DNA of 64,000 nucleotides from CAVVYA01 sp963752345 (GCA_963752345.1 CAVVYA010000008.1:17288-81287); one strand, 5' to 3'. Positions 46,145 through 56,449 are shown, numbered from the stretch's first letter. Made by a program: numbers and translations. The notes: generated from the sequence alone by a model not told the origin.

Positions 46145-48672
46145 CGACGCTGCCTGTTCCCGGTGGCGCCCCGGGGCGCGGACAAAGATCATGATCTTGA
46201 GCTCCTGAAGGAAATCTGGGCGCCGCCGCGTGGCTGGGGTTTTTCAAAGTCAACAACAACAACTACATCGGCATTCTCTATATCAGCACCGCCATCCTTT
46301 TCTTGGTGCTCGGAGGCATCCTCGCCCTGATCATGCGGGCGCAGCTCGCGATTCCCAATGCCGGACTGGTTGACGAGGCAACCTACAATCAGATTTTCAC
46401 GATGCACGGCACGGTGATGATGTTTCTCTTCGCTGTGCCGGTGGTCGAAGCTATGGCCGTTTATCTGCTGCCTGGCATGCTGGCGGCACGCGACCTGCCG
46501 TTTCCGCGGCTCGCCGCTTACGCCTATTGGGCCTACGCTATCGGGGGATTCGTGTTTTTCTGCTCGATCTTCTTCGGTCTGGCGCCGGACGGCGGTTGGT
46601 TCATGTACACGCCCCTGACCAGCGAACAGTTACTCACCGCCAAACAGTGCGGATTTCTGGCTGCTCGGCATCGGTTTCATCGAGATTTCGGCGATTGCCG
46701 GCGCCATAGAGCTCATCGTCGGCGTTCTGCGGACGCGTGCGCCGGGCATGAGCGCTCAACCGGATGCCGATCTACGCCTGGGCCATGCTGGTCGTCGGCG
46801 ATGATGATCGTGTTCGGGTTTCCCTCCGGTGATCATCGGCACGATGTTGTTGGAAATCGAACGCTCGTTCCACTGGCCCTTCTTCATCGCCGAGAAGGGC
46901 GGAGACCCGGTGCTGTGGCAGCACCTCTTCTGGCTTTTTGGGCATCCCGAGGTTTACATCATCTTCCTGCCCGCTGCGGGCATGGTATCGATGATTCTGC
47001 CGACCATGGTGGGCACTCCGCTCGTCGGCTACCGTTGGGTAGTGCTGGCGCTGGTCGGCACAGGCTTTCTGAGCTTCGCTCTGTGGGTGCACCATATGTT
47101 TACGGTCGGAATTCCACAGATTTCGCTGAGTTTCTTTTCGGCGGCGAGCATGGCGGTCGCCGTTCCGACCGGCATCCAGATATTCGCTTGGATCGCCACG
47201 CTATGGGGCGGTCGGCCGCAGCTGCGTGGTACCGCTCCTGTTCCTCCTCGGTTTCTTCTTCATCTTTACGCTCGGCGGGCTGACAGGGGTCATGGTGGCG
47301 GCAGTGCCGTTCGACTGGCAGGTGCACGATACCTACTTCGTCGTCGCGCATCTGCATTACGTGCTGATCGGCGGGATGCTGTTCCCGCTTTTCGCCGGCT
47401 TCTACTACTGGGCGCCGATGGTAAGCGGCAAGGTGCTGTCCGGAACGTGTCGGCCGGTGGGTCTTTGGGCTGATGTTCGTGGGCTTCAACATGACCTTCT
47501 TTCCGATGCATTTCACCGGTCTCCTGGGCATGCCGCGCCGGGTCTATACCTATCCTGAAAACTTTGGCTGGGATTGGTTGAATCATCACCTCGAGCGTCG
47601 GGGGCGGCGATGTTGGCCGCTGGCATCGCGCTGTTTCTCTTTCAGGCAATCAGCCAAATCCGGCGGGCGGGCAGGGTTGACCTAAATCCTTGGGGCGCGG
47701 GCACGCTCGAATGGCTGCCGCTCGACGATTATGGCGCCCGCTCCATTCCCCACGTCACCAGCCGTGAGCCGCTATGGGACAATCCCGAACTGCGCGAGGA
47801 GGTCGAGCGCGGCGAGCATTATCTGCCACGCTCGGCGACGGGCGAGCGCGAAACCATCGTGACCAGCGCGGTCGAAGCCGAGCCTCAGTATGTCATGCTG
47901 ATGCCTGGCCCGAGCTGGAGTCACGTGATAGCGGCAGTCGGCACAGCCGGATTCTTTCTGCTGCTCACGGTGAAGCTGGTCGTTCCTGCGATCAGCTTCG
48001 GCGTCGATGGCCATCGCGGCGATCATAGCTTGGCTGTGGGAGACCGACCGCGGCTATGTATACCCTCCAGTCGATATTGGTCGCGGCATTCGGCTGCCGG
48101 TTTACGAGACCGGTCCGCGTCTCCCATTCCTGGTGGGCGATGATCGTGCTGATCTGCGTGGATGAGCACGGCTTTCGCCTCCCTTATCTTTTCCTACTTT
48201 CTATATCTGGACGATCACCCCGGGCCCGTGGCCGCCCGCCGGGAATCGACTTGCCCGCGGTGGGCTGGCCGGGGCTGGCGGCTGTGTTGTTCGCCGTTAG
48301 CAGCGCCTTCATCGCCGCGGCGGGGCGATCCCTGGCGCGGTCGTGGGGGTTTTCCCTGTGGATGCTGCTGGCGATTGCGGCAACCTCGCCGCCATGGGGC
48401 CGAGATCTGGGGTCTTTGGGACGGCGGCCTGCGGCCGGCGGAACGCATTCGGGGCGCTCACTTATACCTTGTTTGCCTGGCAGGGCTTCCATGTCGCGGT
48501 GTTGACCGTCATGGGACGGTTACACGATCGCGCGACGTTCCGCCGGGCTGCATCAGTCTGGAGCGGCGGCTGACCTACGACAACACAAAGCTGCTGTGGC
48601 ATTACGGCACCTTCAGGCCCTGCTGCGCTGGCGATAGCACATCTCTTTCCGCTTGCGACGGTGGGGCAATGA
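46141..48672 (+). CDS. Cytochrome c oxidase subunit I fused to subunit III (frameshifted)
   Basis: About 840 residues after repair. Subunit I shows TMHGTVMMFLFAVP (low-spin haem His), the HPEVYIIFLP motif with CuB His and cross-linked Tyr, WVHHMFTVG (CuB His pair), and FVVAHLHYVLIGGM (haem His). After about residue 560 a subunit-III-like part follows with ICVDGTAFASLIFSYFYLW and GALTYTLFAWQGFHVAV. Fused I-III proteins are known for caa3/ba3-like oxidases. Shifts occur at about 46175, 46240, 46650, 46760, 46810, 47220, 47450, 47600, 48010, 48160 and 48380. The TGA (48670-48672) overlaps the next ATG. Confidence 0.85.
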
Positions 48673-49029
48673 CGTCGATGTTGTCCGCAATCCGCTGCTG
48701 ATGATCGCCGCCCTTCTGATTGCCGGCGCCCATTTCTTATTCATCTATATTTTCGCTGCGATCGCTTGCGCGAAAGGCTTCGCCGAGCGCGAGATCGCCG
48801 GATTCGGGATCATGCCCTTCGTCAACGGACTGGCGACGGTGGTGGCGCTGTCGCGGTTCTGCTGATTCTACTCGATGCGCTGCGCCGGATGGGGTGGCGC
48901 GCGCCGAAATCGTCCGACGCGGCGGCCGCGCCGATCTTCCTCGCCTGGATGACAGCGGGGTTCGCGGGTCTATGCCTCGTCGCGATCGTCTGGTACAGCC
49001 TGCCGAACTTCATGGTGCCGGTATGCTGA
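48669..49029 (+). CDS. Small integral membrane protein of the oxidase operon (frameshifted)
   Basis: About 115 residues with three hydrophobic segments: NPLLMIAALLIAGAHFLFIYIF, GLATVVAL..LLILL, and FLAWMTAGFAGLCLVAIVWYSLPNF. The start ATG 48669 overlaps the CoxA-CoxC stop and the end overlaps the ctaG-like start (49023), so it belongs to the operon. I do not recognise the family. Position suggests an oxidase assembly or accessory subunit. Confidence 0.55.
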
Positions 49030-49918
49030 AGGTCTACGGGTCGTGGCGCTCGCCGTGGCACTGTATTAGGCCACTTCGTCAAAAGCCTGGTCTCATGGGG
49101 CGGCGAACGTCGGGCGCGATCGTGAATGGACGGCAAGCTGTCGGCGGCGCCATGCTCATAGGTGGCGCGCTGCTCTACGGCCTTGGGGTCTTAGGGCCGC
49201 GCGAATCCGGCGCGGCGGTCGGGTGTTTCGCGCTCGGCTGCGCCCTCCTTGCGCTTGCACTCGTTTGGCCGCTTGACGGTTTGGCGGACCGCTCGCTCGC
49301 CGCCCACATGTTGCAACATATGGTTCTGTTGGTGATCGTGCCGCCACTGCTCGTCGCCGCCGATCCGCTGGCCGCTATCCTGCGCGGCATTGGCCCACGG
49401 CCGTTGAGAACGGACGGTGCTTATCTTGCGGCCGATCCCGTTGGCGGCCGGCATAGGTGGCATTGCTCATTGCGGCCACAATGCTGCAGGCGGCAATGAT
49501 GAGTCTGTGGCACGTGCCCTGGTTCTACGACCTCGCGCTGACCGACCCGTTGGCCATATGCTCGAGCAGCGGCATCATCGTGGGCAGCGCGATATGGTTC
49601 TGGTGGCTGGTCTGTCGCGGGCGCCCGTCCGCGGCGGGCGCTCGACATGCGCTTTGGCATGATGTTTCTCACGCTTATCCACATGGGCATGCTTGGCGGT
49701 CTTATTACATTCGCGCGCTATCCGCTCTATGCGTGCCTATCGCCGGTCGGACCAAAGCATCGACGAGCTGCTCGGCGGATCAGCAATTGGCCGGACTGAT
49801 CATGTGGGTGCCGGCGAGCCTCGCATATATCGTGGGCGGGCTCTGGCTTCTCCCGCGCCTTCTTGGGCCGGAGACCGAGCGCGGAGCGGCAGCAATGCAG
49901 CGCATCGACACGAAATAG
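49023..49918 (+). CDS. ctaG: CtaG-type cytochrome c oxidase assembly protein (caa3_CtaG; frameshifted)
   Basis: About 290 residues from ATG 49023, overlapping the preceding stop. The caa3 assembly family pattern is SLAAHMLQHMVLLVIVPPLLVAADPLAAIL (His-rich membrane helix), MMSLWHVPWFYDLAL and a late block with ALDMRFGMMFLTLIHMGMLGGLITFA (in a shifted frame) and QQLAGLIMWVPASLAYIVGGLWLL. It helps insert copper into the oxidase. It is the last gene of the operon. Confidence 0.78.
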
Positions 49919-50298
49919 CTACGTTTTGGACGCACGCTGCTTGCCGGGGGATGGCGTAGGCTTCAAATAGCCACTCCATGCCAATCGGAGAGCGTTTTGA
50001 AACTCACGCCACCCTGAAGAACGGACGATCCGCTCGCGTCTGCGAGCCGTAGCACTCGCTCGCCGATCATGGCCTGCGGGTCGTCTGTATCGGGACCTCA
50101 ATGGAGGTCGGGCATGGCATCAGTTCAGCACTCCCGCATTACTTGGGTAGATCACCCCAAGGCTTTCTCCGTCATCCTCATCGTCGCTCGGTCGGCGACC
50201 AGACACGTCCAAGGCTGGGCCGACATCGGCCGGTGGCCTCAGACCTGGGCCACTTTTGCTGCGCCATTTCCCGCAACTCGATCACTGCGGGAGTAGAC
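49919..50298. other. Intergenic region between the oxidase operon and the acyltransferase
   Basis: About 380 bases. No gene I can support. A plus-strand frame through it is an upstream extension of the acyltransferase frame without homologous sequence. The acyltransferase ribosome site (CGGGAG) lies at its right end. Confidence 0.45.
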
Positions 50299-51456
50299 AT
50301 GCCCGCAACCCACCATTTTGGCGTCCTCGATTCCTGGCGCGGCATATGCGCCCTTCTTGTTGCGGTGATGCACCTCAGCCAGCAGTTTCTATATCTGCCG
50401 ATATCCGAAGCACATGTCATCTCGCACTTCTACCTCTTCGTGGATTTCTTTTTTGTGCTCTCGGGCTTTGTCATAGCCCACGCCTATCAAGACAGGTTGG
50501 CGAGCGGGCAAGCCCTTTCACAATACGCGATTTGCCGCATCGGCCGGCTTTGGCCTCTTCACGTGGCCATGTTCATCGTCTTGTTTTTTCTGGAGGTGCT
50601 GAAAGCGCTTCTGTCGGCCGATCCTCGTTCGCCCGCATTCGGGCCAGGGTGGAGTTCCATCGAGAGTGTACAAAATTTCTTCCTTCTGCACACGTTCGGT
50701 ACGATCGCGCAACCGAATATCAACGGCCCGAGCTGGTTGATCGCGGCGGAGCTATGGACGAATCTCATCTTTGGCGTTGTCGTGCTCAACGCACCGAGGC
50801 GGCTCTATTGGGTGTTGGCCATCATTGGTGCACTAAGCGCCGCGACGTTGGCGCTACTGACACAGGGCCGATACCTGGAGGTCACGACGGATTTCGGTTT
50901 ATTCCGCTGCCTGTATGGTTTCGTGGCGGGCGTTTTCGTGTATCGGCTGTGGCGCTCTCGCGCTGCGTCATCGTTCGCGCGCTGGGAAATTCCGGCAATT
51001 CTTCTCGCGTGCGGCTTCTTGGCCGTTGCGGGTTGGCGCCCGATCACGTTGCTGGCGCCTTTGGTCTTCGGGATTCTCATCTACATATTCGCCCACGAAG
51101 GCGGTGTCATATCTCACATTCTGCAGCGAAGCCCGTTGCGGTACCTGGGGCGATGGTCCTTCTCCATCTACCTCGTGCATTGGCCATTGTTTGTGTTGCT
51201 GTCGCGTGGCGTTACCTTCATGGAAACCCATCTAGAAGTGCCACTGAAGTTTCCATACGTGCTTGCCGGTCAGAAGGTGACCTTGGTGTACCTCTCGTCT
51301 CCAGCGGCACAGGTCCTGGCGGCCGGCGCTGTCATTCTCCTCCTGGTGGCGCTGTCCGCCGCGTCCTATGCTTGGATCGAAGTTCCTGCAAGGTCCTACT
51401 TCTACCGCATTGCATCCGCCTCGCGCCGCGTTGCCCGGAAGAGCGGTTCGGCGTAG
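50299..51456 (+). CDS. Acyltransferase 3 family membrane protein
   Basis: A 385-residue polytopic inner-membrane O-acyltransferase. ATG 50299 follows GCGGGAG. The family start FGVLDSWRGICALLVAVMHL carries the conserved catalytic-type His, then YLFVDFFFVLSGFVIAHAYQDR, PSWLIAAELWTNLIF and a late WSFSIYLVHWPLFVLL. About ten hydrophobic helices. It would acetylate exopolysaccharide or LPS sugars from cytosolic acyl-CoA. It stands alone, not in an operon. Clean reading. Confidence 0.87.
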   Translation: MPATHHFGVLDSWRGICALLVAVMHLSQQFLYLPISEAHVISHFYLFVDFFFVLSGFVIAHAYQDRLASGQALSQYAICRIGRLWPLHVAMFIVLFFLEVLKALLSADPRSPAFGPGWSSIESVQNFFLLHTFGTIAQPNINGPSWLIAAELWTNLIFGVVVLNAPRRLYWVLAIIGALSAATLALLTQGRYLEVTTDFGLFRCLYGFVAGVFVYRLWRSRAASSFARWEIPAILLACGFLAVAGWRPITLLAPLVFGILIYIFAHEGGVISHILQRSPLRYLGRWSFSIYLVHWPLFVLLSRGVTFMETHLEVPLKFPYVLAGQKVTLVYLSSPAAQVLAAGAVILLLVALSAASYAWIEVPARSYFYRIASASRRVARKSGSA

Positions 51457-52220
51457 TTGGCGATAGGGACGAAGGCGCGGTGCCTGGACAGCATTTGGCG
51501 GGGCGCCAATCGGGTACAACTTTCGTTGTTGCCTTAATGAATGCTGTCAGTCCGGCGCCGAGTGACGTTGGCAGACCTGCGGCTGGCAGTGACGTCCAGA
51601 CGTGCCGAGACTGGTTACCCCCCTTTAAAGAATCATGGAGGACCGTTTCGACGAAGGCCTCGCGCTTAAAGATTTGCCTTCCGGCAGCTTTCGTCTCGCA
51701 GCACGGTCGCAGCCCAGACACCCTTGCGGGGGGAGAGCCGCACCGATCCGCTTCAGTTCCCTGATCTGGCCTCTCCGGTTCTGCCCCGACGTGTCCGACT
51801 AACGTTGATCGCCGCGCGAGGCTGCTGGCGATCCAGACGTGTGTGCGAACGTACATGAAAGCGCCAGAACCGAGGGGGCATTCCGCCGCGCGTTTCCGAT
51901 TTTGGGTAAGGCAGCGCACCGTTTTAGCCTCAGCGCAGCGGGCAAATCGCACCGGTCACGGACCGGCCTATCCCTTTCTCCAAATCTGCGGCGGCGCTAT
52001 GCAAGAAAGCCCGCCCGCTATACCTCGCTTCCGGAGTTCCAAGTCCGCGCGGGGGCTGTGGGATCCTAACACTTAGCCCGCCGAGACACTGAGATCACGG
52101 CCACAGTCCAACACCGTCGATTTCGGTGACAACTGGGCGTATCCTGACACCAAGGCGGGCGCCTCGTGCGACAACCGCCGACCGGATGGGGTTTGGGTCG
52201 GAACGGCAGGGAGGGCGGCT
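51457..52220. other. Long intergenic region, no gene supported
   Basis: About 760 bases. Several short open frames on both strands lack any recognisable motif, start site or signal. I see no RNA gene, inverted repeat with T-run, or transposon end. It probably holds promoter elements of the TctC-type binding protein at its right end. Confidence 0.45.
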
Positions 52221-53264
52221 ATGGGACGCATCATCGTGGCGGGTCTGGCATTTCTGTTCGGCGCGATCGCGGCACCTGTCGCGGCCGCCGATTTCAGCGG
52301 CCAGCGCATCTTTGTGGTGATCGGCAACGAAGCCGGCGGCGGCACCGATGGCGCCGGCCGTCTGCTGACGCCGTTCTTCGAGAAATACCTGCCGGGCAAT
52401 CCGACGGTGGTCGTGCGCAACATGCCCGGTGCCTCGGGCGTCACCGCCGTCAATTATGTGCATCAGCAGACCAAGCGCGACGGGCTGACGCTCATGGTCG
52501 GCTCCAACTCCCAGGTCAATCCGCTGATTTTCACAAAGGCCAAGGGGCAATATGCGCCGGAGAAATTCCATCATGTCGGCGGACTCGGACGCGGCGGTTC
52601 CGTGCTGCTGGTCAGCGCCGAGGCGGAGAAGAGGCTTCATGACAGGAGCGCGCCGCCGCTCAACTACGGCGTCATCGACCCGACCCGCTCGGCAGCGCAG
52701 ACCACCATGTGGGGCATCGAATATCTCGGCTGGAACGTGAAATGGGTGGTCGGCTATCGCGGCTCCAACGAGACGACGATCGCGCTCGAGCGCGGCGAGG
52801 TCGATCTCACTACCACCGGCAATCTTTTTCTCGTGCAGCGGCTGGTCGGCACCGGCAAGTTCAAAATCCTGGCGCAGCAGGGCGAGCCCGAGAACGGCCG
52901 CTATGTCGGCCGCGCCGAATTCGGCGACGCGCCGATCTTCGCCGACCTGGTCGCCGGCAAGATCACCGATCCCGTCGCGAAGCAGGCCTTTGCCTATTGG
53001 GAAAGCGTCAATGCGGTCGATAAATGGTTCGCGCTGGCCGAAGGCACGCCCGACGATATCGTCGCGGCCTACCGGGCGGCGTTCCAGGCCATGGTCAAGG
53101 ATTCGGATTTCACGGAGCGCGGCAAGAAGATCAGCGAAGACCTGTCGCCCATGTCTCATGTGGACATGACCCGTTTCGTCAGCCAGATGGCGGGCGTCAC
53201 GCAGGAAACCGAAACCTTCATCAAGAGCCTGTTGCGCAAACAAGGGTTGCGCGTCGAAGGCTGA
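52221..53264 (+). CDS. TctC/Bug-type extracytoplasmic solute-binding protein
   Basis: A 347-residue periplasmic binding protein with signal peptide MGRIIVAGLAFLFGAIAAPVAAA. Mature part: RIFVVIGNEAGGGTDGAGRLLTPFFEKYLPGNPTVVVRNMPGASGVTAVNYVH, the lobe-1 pattern of the tripartite tricarboxylate transporter family, and later ALERGEVDLTTTGNLFLVQRL. No TctA/TctB membrane genes are adjacent, which is common for Bug proteins. The ligand is probably a carboxylate but cannot be predicted. Confidence 0.85.
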   Translation: MGRIIVAGLAFLFGAIAAPVAAADFSGQRIFVVIGNEAGGGTDGAGRLLTPFFEKYLPGNPTVVVRNMPGASGVTAVNYVHQQTKRDGLTLMVGSNSQVNPLIFTKAKGQYAPEKFHHVGGLGRGGSVLLVSAEAEKRLHDRSAPPLNYGVIDPTRSAAQTTMWGIEYLGWNVKWVVGYRGSNETTIALERGEVDLTTTGNLFLVQRLVGTGKFKILAQQGEPENGRYVGRAEFGDAPIFADLVAGKITDPVAKQAFAYWESVNAVDKWFALAEGTPDDIVAAYRAAFQAMVKDSDFTERGKKISEDLSPMSHVDMTRFVSQMAGVTQETETFIKSLLRKQGLRVEG

Positions 53265-53383
53265 CGCTCCGGGGCGCCGGCGCTACTGCGACACCTGTCG
53301 CGACCACCGCGCCGGCTGCTCGACCCCGTGGTCAGCGCGATGACGGCCCGTTCGCCGCCATCGGCGCTGTCGGCATTGGCCCC

Positions 53384-53548
53384 TTACAACCCACGATCGT
53401 TTGACTTGTCCTGCCTGCCGTTGCACGCCCGCCACTCCTCGCGGGTGAGCTGCTTGTTCGGATCCGTCGGGCAGTTCACGGTCGGGTCGGTGCCGACGCT
53501 GCAAGCGGTGAATGTTACGAGCATCGACGCCAGAACAAGATATTTCAT
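53384..53548 (-). CDS. Tiny predicted lipoprotein A (paralogue of the next)
   Basis: A 54-residue protein read leftward: MKYLVLASMLVTFTAC is a lipoprotein signal with lipobox TFTAC, and Cys16 would be lipidated. The mature peptide has SVGTDPTVNCP, then KQLTREEWRACNGRQ and ends at TAA. It is almost the same design as the 53-residue protein at 53812-53973: both share FTAC, DPTV-CP and KQLTR-EW-ACNGRQD. The shared second and third Cys may form a disulfide. Function unknown. Confidence 0.68.
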   Translation of the reverse strand: MKYLVLASMLVTFTACSVGTDPTVNCPTDPNKQLTREEWRACNGRQDKSNDRGL

Positions 53549-53811
53549 GTTGGGTTTCCGCGGTTTCGGCCGGGACGGTCGTCAGTGTCCCACGTCCCGC
53601 CGCTCTTGCGAACAACTCGCCGGCTTGGTCGATGGCCGTGCCGCGCTGAATAGCTCTCCGCAGATCGATCGAAAGATTTCTCATGCCATACCGACCATCA
53701 GCGTCGGGACAGCCACGCCTGTTCGCTGCGCCAGGGCGGCGTGAGCGAACAGTGCGAGCGCGGTAAAGGTTCGGCCTGGGCTGCCAGCGTCACGCTCGCA
53801 GCCGTGGCCCA

Positions 53812-53973
53812 TCATGGCCCTCTGTCTGCGGGGTCCTGACGGCCATTGCAAGCCTCCCACTCGGCGCGCGTGAGCTGTTTATTTTTGTCGTCGGGGCACT
53901 GCACGGTCGGGTCTATGCCGCCGGCACAGGCCGTGAAAGTGGCGAGCATCAATGCGAGAACAAGACGTTTCAT
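53812..53973 (-). CDS. Tiny predicted lipoprotein B
   Basis: A 53-residue protein with strong ribosome site AAGGAG seven bases before ATG 53973. The signal MKRLVLALMLATFTAC has the same lipobox as protein A. Mature: AGGIDPTVQCPDDKNKQLTRAEWEACNGRQDPADRGP. Conserved between the two copies are the Cys pair and the charged KQLTR..W..CNGRQD core. The two genes lie 263 bases apart in the same orientation, upstream of nothing shared, and probably arose by tandem duplication. Confidence 0.72.
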   Translation of the reverse strand: MKRLVLALMLATFTACAGGIDPTVQCPDDKNKQLTRAEWEACNGRQDPADRGP

Positions 53974-54039
53974 GAGCTTCTCCTTATTTCCAGGCACGGA
54001 CGATCAACATGACGTCACGCAATAACGCCGAAGGATACC

Positions 54040-54795
54040 TCAGCGGCTGGGCACCGCGGACTTTTCGGCTGCCGCAAGCCGGTTCGCCGGCGTTTCGCCG
54101 GAAATCTCCAGGATAAGCTTGCGCCGGATCATGGTGGCGAATTCCTCGAAGCCCCGGGCAGGCAGGCTGAAGGCGCCCGGTCCGCCGATCACGTAGGTCT
54201 CGTAGTAGCGGTCGAGCTGGCCATAAAACCCGCCCCAGTCGCCGGTGCCGTAGTCATCGGTGATGATCGGCAGGCCGTTGACGGTGATGCCGCGCGCCAG
54301 CGTGTCCTCGCGGGCGAAGGCGAGCGAGCCGCGGTTGTTCGGGCCGTCGCCGGAAATGTCGATCACCCGCCGCAGGCCGTCGAACCCGTTGCTCTCGATC
54401 ATCTGCGCCGCCATGCGCATGGCGCCGCCGATCAACGTCCCTTGGCCACGGGTGCGTGGCCGGGCGAGCAGGGCTTCGACGAAGGCGTTGGCACTCGCCG
54501 CATCCTGGATCACCTGCCAGTCGACGATCACCCTGTTCCACGGCTCGCTCGACCAGTCGATGTAGGCGACGGCGATCTTGCCGAGCGCGCCGCCTTCGAT
54601 GGCGCGGATCACCTCGGGGCTGCGCAAGGCCAAGGCGAAGCCTTGCCGCTGCAGAGCCGCCTCGCGCTCATCGATGCTCTGCGACACATCGGTGGCGATG
54701 ACGATCTCGAGATCGACCGCCTCGGTGGCTGACGCCGGAACGATGGCGGTGAGAAGCGCGACGCAGGCCAGGAGGAGTCGCCAAGTGCGGACCAT
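54040..54795 (-). CDS. DUF1194 von Willebrand factor A-like secreted protein
   Basis: About 251 residues from the signal peptide MVRTWRLLLACVALLTAIVPASA. The mature domain begins VDLEIVIATDVSQSIDEREAAL, with the DxSxS metal-dependent adhesion site, and continues IDWSSEPWNRVIVDWQVIQD, RVIDISGDGPNNRGSL and ITVNGLPIITDDYG. The DUF1194 family is common in Alphaproteobacteria and its role is unknown. An in-frame ATG at 54846 has a GAGG site upstream and would lengthen the N-terminus by 17 residues. I chose 54795 because it gives a normal signal peptide. Confidence 0.85.
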   Translation of the reverse strand: MVRTWRLLLACVALLTAIVPASATEAVDLEIVIATDVSQSIDEREAALQRQGFALALRSPEVIRAIEGGALGKIAVAYIDWSSEPWNRVIVDWQVIQDAASANAFVEALLARPRTRGQGTLIGGAMRMAAQMIESNGFDGLRRVIDISGDGPNNRGSLAFAREDTLARGITVNGLPIITDDYGTGDWGGFYGQLDRYYETYVIGGPGAFSLPARGFEEFATMIRRKLILEISGETPANRLAAAEKSAVPSR

Positions 54796-55297
54796 GTGGT
54801 CCGTGGTCCGGATGTTCCTGAACGCGTTTCCGTGCTGGTCAATCATGCGGCGCCTCGAAGAAGATTGTGCGGCAAACCTACCGGTCCTCGCGATACTGCC
54901 GTGCTGGTCGCCGCCCTCGCGTTCAGGCGAACTTGAGTTCCGATTCCCAGCGGAAGGTCCCACGCCGTCACCGCAAAGCGAATGTCGGCACCTGTTAAAA
55001 CCACAACACGCTCGCTCGAACTCTTGATCTGCGGATCCGACGTGCCCGCGCGTGGGCGCGCAAATCTATTGGTCGAAAATGTTCCCCAGGGAAAAACATC
55101 ATATTAACAAAGAAGGTACGCCAGCGTGCCTTCCCGTCAATGATCGATTGCTGCTGCTTTTGTTCTCCTGTTTGGTAAGCCGCGCTAGGCCAACGAATTG
55201 TTAGAGACCTCCGGCGCGTGGAATGGGGGGCAGGTAAATCCATTCCACGCCTCGAGGTATCTGGCTTACGCGTTTTTGGGGGCATTAACCGGAGAAA
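54796..55297. other. Intergenic leader region of the porin gene
   Basis: About 500 bases between the divergent DUF1194 gene and the porin gene. An AT-rich patch around 55080-55130 suggests a promoter, and a strong hairpin (55217-55249) sits 49 bases before the porin start. No coding sequence is supported. Confidence 0.45.
55217..55249 (+). promoter_or_regulatory. Stable hairpin in the porin 5' leader
   Basis: CGTGGAATGG (55217-55226) pairs perfectly with CCATTCCACG (55240-55249), giving a 10-bp stem and 13-base loop. There is no T-run, so it is not an intrinsic terminator. In porin leaders such stems often stabilise mRNA or are targets for small RNAs, but that is inference. Confidence 0.5.
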
Positions 55298-56449
55298 ATG
55301 ATGAAAAAACTGCTTTTGGGGACGACGGCGATTGTCGGCGCCTCCTTCATGGCCACGGCGGCCATGGCCAAGCCGGAAGTCCGCGTCGGCGGCTTCTTTA
55401 ACTTCCAGGTTGGCATGGCCAGCCAGGACGTCGACGGCTTCGGCCCGTCACCGGGCTATTCCCCCGTGGCCGACGAGCGCGGCTACGGCTTCGTCACGGA
55501 CAGCGAAATCATCGTCCGCGCCAGCGACAAGCTGGACAATGGCCTGGCCTGGTCGGTGAAGATCGAACTCGAGGCCAATACCGACGACGGCAACAACTCG
55601 ACCAACGGCGATGTCAACGCGACCACCGCCGACGAAACGACGCTGACCCTGTCGGGCGCCTGGGGCCAGGTGTTCTTCGGTAACGACGACGGTCCGGCCG
55701 ACACCATGAAGACCGGCACCAAGCGCGCGGTCGGTGACGCCGGCGCGCGCGGCGTGGCCGGCGACTTCCGCGGCTGGGTCAACTGGACCACGGCTAGCAC
55801 CCGCGTGATGTCGAATGCGAACGATATACGCAATTCGTCGGATTCGACGAAGATCGCCTACATCACCCCGCGCTTCGCCGGCTTCCAGCTCGGCACGGCG
55901 TTTTCGCCCGATCGCAGCGACGACGGCCGCTACCGCGATCCGGACGGCAACGGCAGCGAGGAGAACTTCTGGGAATTCGGTGCCAACTACGACCAGAAGT
56001 TCGGTGAGGTTCGCTTGAACCTGTCGGCTGTGGCTTCGCTGGCGGACAACGAAAACACCCTGCGTAACGACACTCGTTCATGGGCCGTCGGCGCGTTGGT
56101 GGGCTTCGCCGGCTTCAAAGTCGGCGCCGGCTATTCTCACAACAACGATCGTGGTCTGGCCCGGACGGCCACCAACGGCGACACCCACGGTTGGGACGTC
56201 GGCGCCGGCTACAACATGGGCGCCTGGGACTTCGCCGTCGGCTACCTGCGCAGCGAAGCCGGCAACATCAACAGCACCGGCGAGCATGTGTTGCAAGTCG
56301 CGTCTGCCGGCGTGACCTACGACATGGGCAGCGGCCTGAGCGTCTACCTCGAAGGCATCTGGTTCGATGTCGACAGCGCCGCCAACAACGCCTCCAGCTT
56401 CGACAACGAAGGCTTGGCCGTAATCACCGGTATCGGCGTCCAGTTCTAG
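55298..56449 (+). CDS. Outer-membrane porin (Porin_4 type)
   Basis: A 383-residue beta-barrel with signal MMKKLLLGTTAIVGASFMATAAMA. The mature start KPEVRVGGFFNFQVGMASQD, alternating aromatic/hydrophobic strands, and a C-terminal VITGIGVQF with terminal Phe needed for BamA recognition identify it as a porin. The acidic loop around EANTDDGNNSTNGDVNATT is a probable extracellular loop. ATG 55298 follows the GGAGAAAATG site; ATG 55301 is an alternative. A perfect-palindrome terminator follows (56469-56499). Such porins are abundant in Rhodospirillales. Confidence 0.9.
   Translation: MMKKLLLGTTAIVGASFMATAAMAKPEVRVGGFFNFQVGMASQDVDGFGPSPGYSPVADERGYGFVTDSEIIVRASDKLDNGLAWSVKIELEANTDDGNNSTNGDVNATTADETTLTLSGAWGQVFFGNDDGPADTMKTGTKRAVGDAGARGVAGDFRGWVNWTTASTRVMSNANDIRNSSDSTKIAYITPRFAGFQLGTAFSPDRSDDGRYRDPDGNGSEENFWEFGANYDQKFGEVRLNLSAVASLADNENTLRNDTRSWAVGALVGFAGFKVGAGYSHNNDRGLARTATNGDTHGWDVGAGYNMGAWDFAVGYLRSEAGNINSTGEHVLQVASAGVTYDMGSGLSVYLEGIWFDVDSAANNASSFDNEGLAVITGIGVQF

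Noticed and set aside
51457..52220. Short open frames considered as genes in the long gap before the TctC-type gene
   Set aside because: No ribosome site, motif or conserved-looking sequence; frames on both strands are equally long.
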